Of a DNA stretch of 16,816 bases, positions 1 through 7,108 are shown one piece after another; positions within the stretch are counted from its first letter, which is position 1; the number at the start of each line of letters is the position of its first letter. Both the position numbers and the translations under genes were made by a program. The notes below the pieces were generated by a model. The model ran no database searches, was not told where the DNA came from, and worked only from the letters and a program-made list of their open reading frames with translations. Location: assembly GCA_045629925.1 (NCBI GenBank), contig JAZQSD010000082.1, positions 1-16,816 on the forward strand, read 5' to 3'. This stretch comes from Brotonthovivens sp045629925 (lineage in GTDB: Bacteria; Bacillota; Clostridia; Lachnospirales; Lachnospiraceae).

Positions 1-515
1 GACGAAAGAATTCCTGCGTCTTTTTCATTTAATTCTGTAACATAGACTTTGCGGATGCTTTCCCTGATATGAAACAAGCCATTCCGAATCGGTGCAGGAA
101 TATCTTTTACTACCTGCGGTGATCCATCTAAATAATAATAGGTAGAAATTCCAAGACTATGGTAATACTGCCGCTCATCAAAAGCTCCCTCATTTCTCCT
201 TTGATCCATCCACCGGTGTTCTGTTTGAAAGATAATCTTTTGTCCAATCTGACAGCTGTCATCTTTTAGTTTTAAACACACCTTATTTAATTTTATGAGA
301 GGCTCTGTCTTGGGAACTTCTGCCAACCTTACTGACACATCTTTCAGATAATACAAATACCCCTCTTTTTTCAAATCTTTCTTATAGATATCCCCTTCCA
401 CTAAGACTTTAGCTCCTTCAGGAATTACTTGCACTTGCTCATATCCCTGTTCCTGCCATACAAAGCGAATTAGAATAAGGGTCAAAAAAGCCAGGAGCAA
501 TACGCCCCTGGCCAT
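1..515 (-). CDS. comEC: ComEC/Rec2 competence channel protein, N-terminal part (cut by the left edge)
   Basis: This is the first 171 codons of a gene continuing beyond base 1. The product begins with a hydrophobic segment (about residues 4-20, VLLLAFLTLILIRFVW), followed by a beta-rich soluble region. That region contains NEGAFDERQYYHSLGI (about 108-123), which matches the conserved N-P/E-G-x-F-D-x-x-x-Y-x-x-x-x-G-I motif of the ComEC N-terminal OB-fold domain (DUF4131). The last visible residues, EKDAGILS, are also typical of the segment just before the ComEC membrane core. ComEC forms the inner-membrane channel that imports single-stranded DNA in natural transformation. The ATG lies 19 bases after the GerMN stop and has no clear Shine-Dalgarno sequence, so translation is probably coupled. 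No in-frame ATG, GTG or TTG was seen between this ATG and the upstream in-frame stop. The membrane core and any metallo-beta-lactamase domain lie outside the window. Confidence 0.87.
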   Translation of the reverse strand, partial: MARGVLLLAFLTLILIRFVWQEQGYEQVQVIPEGAKVLVEGDIYKKDLKKEGYLYYLKDVSVRLAEVPKTEPLIKLNKVCLKLKDDSCQIGQKIIFQTEHRWMDQRRNEGAFDERQYYHSLGISTYYYLDGSPQVVKDIPAPIRNGLFHIRESIRKVYVTELNEKDAGILS

Positions 516-534
516 GTTCTGTTGTAAAAAAACT

Positions 535-1530
535 TTATTCTGTAATATTATTCAATACGCCTCCTTTTTCAGGCGCATCGTCTACTACTTGGATTGTATC
601 GTTCACATCAATTACAAAGCTCAGATCTCTCTGATACTGTTCTGATAAAGAGTATTTCTCACGATACACTTTATTGGTTTCACCTTCTACCGCAATCTGT
701 ACCGTCTTGATGGTATTTAATTCTGTCAGCGAATTAACGATAGAGTAAATAACTACTTCTTCTGTAATCTCATAATTATGAGTCATGAAATTGTTATCAA
801 AGTTTACTACACAAACGCCATCCAAAACAGATACGTTGATCAGCTGTGTTCCCTGTGGAATGGCTGATTGAATACCCTCTGTCTTTGGCTGTTTCAGCAA
901 CTGCTCCACAATCATTCTTTCCATGGATACGTTACTGCTGGAATATACTTTGTTTACAACTTTAACAAGCCCGTCGCCTTCTTCAGAAGCGTAGTACAAT
1001 GTCAGATCTGCTTCCTGGATATTGCCGATATTTTCTCCAGGGTTATCCACAAAGGAATTCTCACTCATAAGGCCAATATGGTTGCCCTTGCTATCAGTGA
1101 TCTGGGCTCCATTCACATAGAACCAGATACCATTAATCCCTTCTAACTGGATCAGCGTCTTTACAATAGCTGATCTGCAAAGAACTTCTGATACATTGTC
1201 CAACTCTGAATAGGCAGAATTAAAATGCAGTGTGAGATAACCATCAGCCAATTCATATTTTAATATTTGCAATTCATTTTTTATTGGCTTTACATGATCT
1301 ACTTTGCCAGTATCTCGAGACATTACGTCAATGAGTTCCTGGACCTGACCTTCCAGCTGTGTACTTTTAAGATCATAGCCCTTTGTCACTAGCTCACTGT
1401 TGCCTTCGTTAATGTAATAAACAACAAAAGCTGTCGGATCGTATGTCTCTCCGCATCCGCCCACGGCCAGCAAACCTGCTGTCAGAGATGCGATCAAAGC
1501 CATCTTTATAATAAACAAAAATTTTTTCAT
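535..1530 (-). CDS. Lipoprotein with two GerMN domains
   Basis: A 331-residue exported lipoprotein. It has a positively charged N-terminus, a hydrophobic stretch and a lipobox (VGGC, lipidated Cys26). Two GerMN-like repeats follow, about residues 32-160 and 172-300. Each has the alternating hydrophobic pattern of this fold and a closing I..V..T.......Y-type strand (for example IKTVQIAVEGETNKVYREKYS). GerMN domains occur in the spore germination protein GerM and in actinobacterial LpqB, where they are thought to mediate protein contact outside the membrane. The start is supported by AGAGGAA a few bases upstream, overlapping the TAG stop of the histidine kinase gene. Its position directly after a kinase gene suggests that it modulates the kinase sensor domain, as LpqB does for MtrB. 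That role is inferred. A spore-related function like GerM is the main alternative. Confidence 0.85.
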   Translation of the reverse strand: MKKFLFIIKMALIASLTAGLLAVGGCGETYDPTAFVVYYINEGNSELVTKGYDLKSTQLEGQVQELIDVMSRDTGKVDHVKPIKNELQILKYELADGYLTLHFNSAYSELDNVSEVLCRSAIVKTLIQLEGINGIWFYVNGAQITDSKGNHIGLMSENSFVDNPGENIGNIQEADLTLYYASEEGDGLVKVVNKVYSSSNVSMERMIVEQLLKQPKTEGIQSAIPQGTQLINVSVLDGVCVVNFDNNFMTHNYEITEEVVIYSIVNSLTELNTIKTVQIAVEGETNKVYREKYSLSEQYQRDLSFVIDVNDTIQVVDDAPEKGGVLNNITE

Positions 1531-1537
1531 AGTTCCT

Positions 1538-2965
1538 CTAACTCTCGATATAATTCAAAGGTACTCTTACAATGAAGGTTGTTCCTTCCCCTTCTACACT
1601 ATGGATCTTTATAGCACCTTTGTGCATTACGATCGCATTCTTAGTAATGGCAAGTCCAAGACCTGTACCGCCAATCTCTCTGGAATGAGACTTATCCACT
1701 CTGTAAAATCTCTCAAAAATGTGGAGCTGATCTTCCTCCGGAATACCCATGCCGGAGTCTTCAATCTTCACATAAAAATACTGATGATCAGCATTCAGAG
1801 AAACATGTACCCACCCCTCTGGGCGATTGTATTTGATCGCATTTTCTACAAGATTGGACAGAGCCAATGAGAGTTTTACTTCATCGATCTCTGCAGTAAC
1901 TGGTCGGAAGCTCTCCAACACAAGATCCACATTCGCCTTCTTTGCAATCGGACGAAGACGTTTCATAATCAGTTCTAACAGATCATTGATATTGATCAGT
2001 TCAATATTCATATCTGCTGCTGTCTTGTCCATTTTTACCAGAGATAAAAGATCTGTAATAATCTTGTTCTCTCGGTCAATCTCATCTGCAATATCCTGCA
2101 TGAATTCCTGATACAGTTCAATCGGCACATTTTCCTGTCCATTGAGGGAGTCCGCCAATACTTTCATGGAAGTAAGCGGTGTCTTAAGTTCATGGGACAC
2201 GTTGGATACAAACTCCTGACGTGAACTGTCCAGAACCTGCATTCGCTCTAACAACTTATGACAAGCATCAGAGATACGCTCTGTCTCCGTGTAAGTATTA
2301 ACATGAACGAACTCATCGATATAACCCAATCGCGTATCGTTGATATTTCTTGACAGTATGTCAAACGGCCGCGCCAGACGGATAGTCAGGGCAAATCCGA
2401 TCACGATTACAAGAATGCCAAGAACCAGCTGAATAAGCAAAAGATTGGACTTCAGATACTGAATGTTAAAAGCAATATTCTCTGTGGAAATACTGATCAT
2501 CATAACACCGATGGTGTCAGTTGTATCGGTAGTAACAAGAGGAATCGCTAACTCAATATAGTGATATTCCGGGTCATACTTTGTAACGGTCTCACCTCTG
2601 TATGCGCGGATTACCTCTTCTGACAGAATTGTCTTTCCTTCATCTAAGGCATATGTATCCTTTACAATCTTGAAGGAATCGTCCATCAACAGCACTCGTC
2701 CATCATACAAAGTGGAGAGCTGATCTAACTGAGCCGTTACCGCCGGAATGGATGTGTTGTCCAAATAGTTATTGGATACGATCTGAGTTGCAATCAGCTT
2801 TGCCTGTCCTGAAATCTCAGAAGTTCTAAGAGTTACTGCTCTGTTTTCATAGGCATTTAACCCGCCCACTCGCAAGAGAAAGCAAGGCAAAATACCAAAT
2901 ATGCAAATTAAAATAAAAATCCTGAAACCTATACTCTTAAAGTAGCGGTATATATATTTTTTCAT
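1538..2965 (-). CDS. Membrane sensor histidine kinase (HAMP, HisKA, HATPase_c)
   Basis: A 475-residue orthodox kinase. Transmembrane helix 1 (about 13-33) and helix 2 (about 173-196) enclose a roughly 140-residue extracytoplasmic sensor region without a recognised ligand motif, possibly Cache-like. A HAMP linker (about 197-245) follows. The H-box is SNVSHELKTPLTSMK, with phospho-acceptor His258. The ATPase domain has the N-box NLVENAIKYN (Asn375), G1 DSGMGIPE (Asp403), the F-box IFERFYRVD and G2 GGTGLGL (432-438). All catalytic motifs are intact. The ATG follows AGGTG at moderate spacing and lies 11 bases after the response regulator stop, so the two are cotranscribed cognate partners. The architecture is close to PhoR/WalK/MtrB-type kinases. 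The signal is unknown. Confidence 0.95.
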   Translation of the reverse strand: MKKYIYRYFKSIGFRIFILICIFGILPCFLLRVGGLNAYENRAVTLRTSEISGQAKLIATQIVSNNYLDNTSIPAVTAQLDQLSTLYDGRVLLMDDSFKIVKDTYALDEGKTILSEEVIRAYRGETVTKYDPEYHYIELAIPLVTTDTTDTIGVMMISISTENIAFNIQYLKSNLLLIQLVLGILVIVIGFALTIRLARPFDILSRNINDTRLGYIDEFVHVNTYTETERISDACHKLLERMQVLDSSRQEFVSNVSHELKTPLTSMKVLADSLNGQENVPIELYQEFMQDIADEIDRENKIITDLLSLVKMDKTAADMNIELININDLLELIMKRLRPIAKKANVDLVLESFRPVTAEIDEVKLSLALSNLVENAIKYNRPEGWVHVSLNADHQYFYVKIEDSGMGIPEEDQLHIFERFYRVDKSHSREIGGTGLGLAITKNAIVMHKGAIKIHSVEGEGTTFIVRVPLNYIES

Positions 2966-2976
2966 TAAATAAACAC

Positions 2977-3675
2977 CTATTTTTTATCAGAACGATAATA
3001 ATATCCCACGCCCCATTTTGTGTAAACGTATTTTGGGTCGCTTGGATTAGACTCTACTTTTTCACGGAGTCTACGAACGTGAACGTCTACCGTACGCACA
3101 TCACCTGGATATTCATACCCCCAAACAATATTCAGCAGATTCTCACGACTGTACACTTTGTTTGGATTCTTAACAAGAAGTTCCATCAGGTCAAACTCTT
3201 TGGCTGTCAGATTTACTTCTTTTCCTAAAATGTAGAGACGACGGCTTTCGCAATCAATCTTTAAATCACCATTTTCGATAACATTTGGATTCTCTGCCTT
3301 AACTATAGGCTTAGATGTACGACGCATAATGGCCTTGATTCTTGCCTTAACTTCAAGGATATTGAATGGTTTTGTTATGTAATCATCTGCACCGTAATCC
3401 AGTCCAAGAATCTTGTCCATGTCATCGCCTTTTGCAGTCAGCATAACGATAGGCACATCAGAAAACTCACGAATCTGCTGGCATACTTCAAAACCATCCA
3501 TCTTAGGAAGCATAACATCCAGCAAAATAATATCGTATGCTTTCTCCTTCGCCATAGCTAATGCTTCTTCACCGTCATAAGCGCAATCTACTTCCATGTC
3601 ATCCTGTAACAAACTGAAACGGATTCCCTTTACAATTAATTTTTCGTCATCAACAACAAGAACCTTTTTGGCCAT
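2977..3675 (-). CDS. OmpR/PhoB-family response regulator
   Basis: A 232-residue regulator. The receiver domain (about 3-117) has the acidic pair Asp9/Asp10, phospho-acceptor Asp53 (DIILLDVMLPKMDG), Thr80 and Lys102 (DDYITKPF), all as expected for an active receiver. A C-terminal winged helix (about 130-228) carries the usual LTAKEFDLMELL, YSRENLL and RTVDVHVRRLREKVE segments, ending GVGYYYR. It should bind direct repeats as a dimer after phosphorylation by the adjacent kinase. A perfect AGGAGG lies just upstream, overlapping the end of comEA. Family level is certain. Regulated genes are not known, but autoregulation of this com operon is a reasonable hypothesis. Confidence 0.96.
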   Translation of the reverse strand: MAKKVLVVDDEKLIVKGIRFSLLQDDMEVDCAYDGEEALAMAKEKAYDIILLDVMLPKMDGFEVCQQIREFSDVPIVMLTAKGDDMDKILGLDYGADDYITKPFNILEVKARIKAIMRRTSKPIVKAENPNVIENGDLKIDCESRRLYILGKEVNLTAKEFDLMELLVKNPNKVYSRENLLNIVWGYEYPGDVRTVDVHVRRLREKVESNPSDPKYVYTKWGVGYYYRSDKK

Positions 3676-3688
3676 AACACAACTCCTC

Positions 3689-4330
3689 CTAAACTGTTAT
3701 CTTGTCTTTAAATTTTGTATATGTGCCCTCTTTGATTCCCTCCACATTCATGATTTCTTCCGTGGTGTGAAAAGAACCATTCTCCTGTCTGTATTCCAGG
3801 ATCTTTTGGGCTTTCCCCTCGCCGATTCCCGGAAGACTCATCAGATCCTCCAGCCCGGCTGTATTAATATTAATCATTTCATTAAAGGAGCTTTCTCCAG
3901 CCTGAAAAGTGCCGTTTTTCAAACTAGTGACAGTTTCTCCTTCTTTTGGCACGTATATCATTTGTCCGTCATGTAGCCGCTGAGCCTGATTGATAGCAGA
4001 AACATCCGCTTCATCAGTAACTCCTCCAGCCAAATCTATAGCCTGATAAACCCTTGCATCTGAATCTGCTATGTATACCCCCGGATTGTTAACCTGACCG
4101 CATACATATATATAAATCTGAACGACTTCCACGTCTCCCGTCTCATCTTCGTCAGAAAAAATCTGCTCTTCCCCAACGTTCACAGATTCCGTTTCCTCCG
4201 ATGGGTTATCCGACATAATCTGCGCTTCATGCTCCAGCACCACTTCCTTAGAAAATTCACATCCCCACAAGAAAAGCGCTGCCACAGACATAAAACATAC
4301 CGCTAAAAAACATATTCTATTTTTCTGCAT
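3689..4330 (-). CDS. comEA: ComEA-like DNA-binding competence protein (SLBB plus helix-hairpin-helix)
   Basis: A protein of 213 residues from the chosen start. Order: a short basic N-terminus and hydrophobic segment (about 7-22) ending LFLWGC, an acidic low-complexity linker (about 30-68), an SLBB domain (about 70-129, IYIYVCGQVNNPGVY... AIDLAGGV), then a tandem helix-hairpin-helix domain (about 153-213) with ININTAGLEDLMSLPGIGEGKA. This is the standard ComEA layout. ComEA binds incoming double-stranded DNA at the outer face of the membrane and hands it to ComEC, whose gene lies at the end of the same operon. An in-frame ATG five codons further upstream (4345) is rejected as the start, because the strong AAGGAG lies inside those five codons and 5 bases before the ATG at 4330. 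Cys24 suggests a lipid anchor, whereas Bacillus ComEA has a plain membrane helix. Confidence 0.93.
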   Translation of the reverse strand: MQKNRICFLAVCFMSVAALFLWGCEFSKEVVLEHEAQIMSDNPSEETESVNVGEEQIFSDEDETGDVEVVQIYIYVCGQVNNPGVYIADSDARVYQAIDLAGGVTDEADVSAINQAQRLHDGQMIYVPKEGETVTSLKNGTFQAGESSFNEMININTAGLEDLMSLPGIGEGKAQKILEYRQENGSFHTTEEIMNVEGIKEGTYTKFKDKITV

Positions 4331-4334
4331 TTCT

Positions 4335-4340
4335 CTCCTT
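4335..4340 (-). promoter_or_regulatory. Ribosome binding site that fixes the comEA start
   Basis: AAGGAG on the minus strand, 5 bases before the ATG at 4330. It lies inside the reading frame that would begin at the ATG at 4345, so the longer start is unlikely. Confidence 0.8.
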
Positions 4341-4397
4341 TGCATTGCCTGTCAAAACTAAGGCGGCAAACGAGTTCCTAAAACCATGCACATAATC

Positions 4398-4426
4398 ATA
4401 ATACTTTGATTTCCATTCATTTACAA
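4398..4426 (-). promoter_or_regulatory. Probable promoter of the comEA-comEC operon
   Basis: The minus strand shows TTGTAA (4421-4426), a 17-base spacer, then TATTAT (4398-4403), a housekeeping-sigma promoter with one mismatch in the -10 and two in the -35. Predicted start of transcription is near 4391, giving a leader of about 60 bases before the comEA ATG. No GC-rich terminator was seen between the upstream membrane-protein gene and this site, so read-through from the arginine operon cannot be excluded. Confidence 0.55.
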
Positions 4427-4472
4427 GTAATTTTATAAAGTCTTAAGATGTTTCTGAACCTTCAAATCACAG

Positions 4473-4910
4473 TTATTTTCTCTCCCATTGAAACACAATA
4501 AGACCACCGATTGCCAACAACAAACCAATCAATTTTTGCGCTGAAAAATCTGCTTTTTCCGTCCCAAACAAACCCAGCACTTCTATTAAATAGGCGAAGG
4601 CTGTCTGGGCGATCACAATAAAAAGAACTGCTTTCGCTGGCCCCATATACTCCATGCTTTTGATTACAGTCAACGTAATAAATGCACCAATCACGCCTCC
4701 CAGCAATAAGTACTTAGGCTGAACCTGCCACAAGGTGCCAATATGGGTCCTTCCTGTTGCAAGCCACCCTACTACACAGACTCCCAGCGCCGTCAGCTGC
4801 ACCCAGCTGTTTGACAGCCACAATCCTGTTTCTTTTGTAACTGCAGTATTAAAAACCCCCTGAATACTCATAAGCATCCCTGAAATGATCGCAATAAAAA
4901 AACCAATCAT
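4473..4910 (-). CDS. YdcZ/DUF606-type small membrane protein, drug/metabolite transporter superfamily
   Basis: A very hydrophobic 145-residue protein with about five membrane helices (roughly 1-20, 33-52, 65-85, 92-113, 124-141). It matches the small single-domain DMT branch known as YdcZ/DUF606: MIGFFIAIISGMLMSIQGVFN at the start, the conserved LLLGGVIGAF in the middle and GLLLAIGG near the end. Family members are about 140-150 residues and probably work as dimers. Substrates are largely unknown. The start was moved from a TTG at 4922 to the ATG at 4910, because GGAGGT overlaps the TTG and is ideally spaced for the ATG. It lies about 50 bases after argD on the same strand and may be the last gene of the arginine operon. 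Export of an amino acid or a related metabolite is a guess from position only. Confidence 0.82.
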   Translation of the reverse strand: MIGFFIAIISGMLMSIQGVFNTAVTKETGLWLSNSWVQLTALGVCVVGWLATGRTHIGTLWQVQPKYLLLGGVIGAFITLTVIKSMEYMGPAKAVLFIVIAQTAFAYLIEVLGLFGTEKADFSAQKLIGLLLAIGGLIVFQWERK

Positions 4911-4914
4911 AGGA

Positions 4915-4920
4915 ACCTCC
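4915..4920 (-). promoter_or_regulatory. Ribosome binding site that fixes the YdcZ-type gene start
   Basis: GGAGGT on the minus strand, 4 bases before the ATG at 4910. It overlaps the upstream in-frame TTG at 4922, which therefore cannot be the start using this site. Confidence 0.75.
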
Positions 4921-4964
4921 AAATATTTTTATTTAGAGTTTCCCAGATTGGTTTTATTTATTCC

Positions 4965-6170
4965 TTAAAGATATGTATCAAAAACACCAGATAACTTCTC
5001 AATCATCTCGTCCACATGTTCTTCTTTGATTACAAGAGGTGGTACAAAACGAAGCACATTATTGCTGGCAGAGATTACAATCAGACCTGCCTCCAATGCT
5101 TTTGCAGAAACCTGTCCTACTAAGACAGCGCTGTCAAGTTCAAGCCCCTGCATAAGGCCAAGGCCGCGGCGTTCTTTCACAAAAGGATAAGCTTGCACTA
5201 ATGATTCCAGCTTCTGTTCCAGATAAGGAGCAATCTGATTAACATGTTCCACTATTCCATCTTCCTGATAGATATCAAAAACTGCGCTGATAGCTGCTCC
5301 TACCAGCGGATTGCCTCCGTAAGTAGTGCCATGATCGCCAGGAACAAGGGATTTCTCAGCCACTTTTTCCGTCATGAGAAATGCACCTACAGGAACACCA
5401 CAGCCAAGTGCTTTTGCACTGGTCATAATGTCTGGTCTGATTCCATAGTGCTGCCATGCAAACATCTTACCTGTACGACCCATACCACACTGAATCTCAT
5501 CACAGATCATAAGAATGTCATGTTCATCACAGAGAGTTCTAATTCCACGGATAAAATCTTCTGAAGCCGGATAGATTCCGCCTTCTCCCTGCAATGTTTC
5601 TAAAATAATTGCACATGTTTTGTCCGTAATCTGTGCCTTTACACTTTCAAGATCATTGTATTCCGCAAAACGAACTCCTGGAAGCAATGGCTCAAATGGT
5701 TCCTGGTAATGTTTGGTACCTGTTACAGACAGTGCACCCAAACTTCTTCCATGAAAGGCATGGTTCATGGCAATGATCTCATGCCCTGCAAAACCATCTC
5801 TTGTGTATGCATATTTTTTCGCCGCTTTGATGGCGCCTTCAATAGCTTCTGTTCCACTGTTTGTAAAGAACACTCTGTCCATTCCGGACGCTGCAATCAA
5901 TTTTTCGGCAGCCGCAATGATCGGTGGATTATAATACAGGTTTGATGTGTGATTTAACAGATCCACCTGATTCTTCACAGCATCTGTGTATCGTTTATCA
6001 CCATATCCGATAGAACAAACAGCAATACCTGCTGCAAAATCAAGATATTTCTTATCATCTATATCATAGAGATAAACGCCTTCACCTTTTTTTAACACCG
6101 TTTGAAAACGATTATATGTATGGAGCAGATGTTCTTCCGCTGTATTAATATATTCTTGCTTAGTTACCAT
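4965..6170 (-). CDS. argD: Acetylornithine aminotransferase
   Basis: A 401-residue class-III PLP aminotransferase that makes N2-acetylornithine from N-acetylglutamate semialdehyde with glutamate as amino donor, in arginine synthesis. Visible motifs: SGTEAIEGAIKAAKKY (phosphate-binding loop, about 105-120), HAFHGRS (138-143), ETLQGEGG (191-198), CDEIQCGMGRTG (223-234, cofactor Asp224) and SAKALGCGVPVGAF with PLP lysine Lys253. Length is normal. An open frame extends 30 codons upstream to 6260, but those residues (MDESHIVCFLKSS...) overlap the end of argB and look unlike ArgD. The chosen ATG at 6170 overlaps argB by 11 bases and has GAGGAG 10 bases upstream, which fits translational coupling. 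Other omega-aminotransferases share this fold. The argB neighbour makes ArgD the best call. Confidence 0.95.
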   Translation of the reverse strand: MVTKQEYINTAEEHLLHTYNRFQTVLKKGEGVYLYDIDDKKYLDFAAGIAVCSIGYGDKRYTDAVKNQVDLLNHTSNLYYNPPIIAAAEKLIAASGMDRVFFTNSGTEAIEGAIKAAKKYAYTRDGFAGHEIIAMNHAFHGRSLGALSVTGTKHYQEPFEPLLPGVRFAEYNDLESVKAQITDKTCAIILETLQGEGGIYPASEDFIRGIRTLCDEHDILMICDEIQCGMGRTGKMFAWQHYGIRPDIMTSAKALGCGVPVGAFLMTEKVAEKSLVPGDHGTTYGGNPLVGAAISAVFDIYQEDGIVEHVNQIAPYLEQKLESLVQAYPFVKERRGLGLMQGLELDSAVLVGQVSAKALEAGLIVISASNNVLRFVPPLVIKEEHVDEMIEKLSGVFDTYL

Positions 6171-7062
6171 CGTACTTGCTCTCCTCTTCTGCCAAAATTG
6201 CGGTTCCCACACCTTTGTTTGTGAAGATTTCAAGAAGCAGACAATGTGCGATTCGTCCATCTAAAATATGTACACGGGAAACACCATTTTCCACTGCATC
6301 AATACAGTTATTTAATTTTGGAAGCATGCCTCCTCCGACAAATCCGCTTGTGAGAAGATCTTTTGCTTCCTCGACAGTGAGCTCTGAAATCAGGCTGTCC
6401 TTATCGTCAGGGTTCGCATACACGCCTTCAATGTCTGTAAGAAAAGCTAATTTTTCTGCGTTAACTGCTTTTGCAATAGCGCAGGCAGCATCGTCTGCAT
6501 TGATATTGTATGTACAGAAATTCTCATCCAAACCAATTGGACATACGATAGGAAGAAAATCTTTCTCGATAAGATCCATCAGAATCTTTGGATTGACTTC
6601 TGTAATCTCGCCAACATACCCGATATCCTGTCCATCACTGAGTTTCTTCTTCACTTTCAGCATGCCGCCATCTTTTCCGCTGATACTGATTGCCAGAACG
6701 CCAAGTTCTTCCACCAGAGAAACCAGAGATTTACCAACTTTGTTTAATACCATCTCCGCAATCTCCATGGTTGCTTCATCCGTCTTGCGAAGACCGTTGA
6801 CAAATTCAGGCACCATACCTGCTTTTTCCACCCAACGGCTGATTTCTTTACCTCCGCCGTGTACGATGATTGGCTTAAAACCAACCAGTTTTAACAATGT
6901 AACATCCTGGATCACGTGACGTTTCAATTCTTCGTCAACCATTGCACTGCCGCCATATTTAACAACGATGATCTTGCGATTGAACCGCTGGATATATGGA
7001 AGCGCCTCCACCAATACTTCTGCCTTCTCCATGATTGCGTCCATTGTTGATTTCTTTAACAT
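6160..7062 (-). CDS. argB: Acetylglutamate kinase, arginine-sensitive type
   Basis: A 300-residue amino acid kinase that phosphorylates N-acetylglutamate, normally the controlled step of the pathway. Seen: the nucleotide-binding start IIVVKYGGSAM with Lys35, the glycine loop VHGGGKEIS (67-75), NGLRKTDEATME (89-100), SGKDGGM (128-134), YNINADDAA (185-193), FLTDIEGVY (207-215) and GGGMLPKL with Lys249. An N-terminal helix before the fold (about 6-30, ending VLVEALPYIQRF) and the C-terminal HILDGR...LLLEIFTNKGVGT signature (265-287) are the features of NAGK enzymes that form hexamers and are feedback inhibited by arginine. The ATG is preceded by GGGAGGA at good spacing. It lies between the GNAT gene (46-base gap) and argD (11-base overlap). 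Confidence 0.96.
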   Translation of the reverse strand: MLKKSTMDAIMEKAEVLVEALPYIQRFNRKIIVVKYGGSAMVDEELKRHVIQDVTLLKLVGFKPIIVHGGGKEISRWVEKAGMVPEFVNGLRKTDEATMEIAEMVLNKVGKSLVSLVEELGVLAISISGKDGGMLKVKKKLSDGQDIGYVGEITEVNPKILMDLIEKDFLPIVCPIGLDENFCTYNINADDAACAIAKAVNAEKLAFLTDIEGVYANPDDKDSLISELTVEEAKDLLTSGFVGGGMLPKLNNCIDAVENGVSRVHILDGRIAHCLLLEIFTNKGVGTAILAEEESKYDGN

Positions 7063-7108
7063 TTTATTCCTCCCGAAAACTACTGTCGTCTTCTTTTTAT
7101 ATAAACTT

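Noticed and set aside
490..512. Short inverted repeat GCCAGG...CCTGGC at the comEC start
   Set aside because: Only 6 bp with an 11-base loop inside the coding start and no U-run. Probably chance, although a weak effect on translation is conceivable.
4343..4345. Upstream ATG as comEA start
   Set aside because: The AAGGAG that would serve the gene lies after this ATG and is correctly spaced for the ATG at 4330.
4351..4356. TTGACA on the minus strand just before comEA as a -35 element
   Set aside because: A -10 at normal spacing would fall inside the comEA coding sequence, and a better promoter lies at 4398-4426.
6171..6260. Thirty-codon N-terminal extension of argD
   Set aside because: It overlaps the 3' end of argB, reads unlike any ArgD N-terminus, and a better coupled start exists at 6170.
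6176..6919. Long open frame (247 codons) on the plus strand opposite argB
   Set aside because: Antisense shadow of a clearly conserved gene. Its product is Ser/Pro-rich with no recognisable domain, and there is no convincing ribosome binding site.
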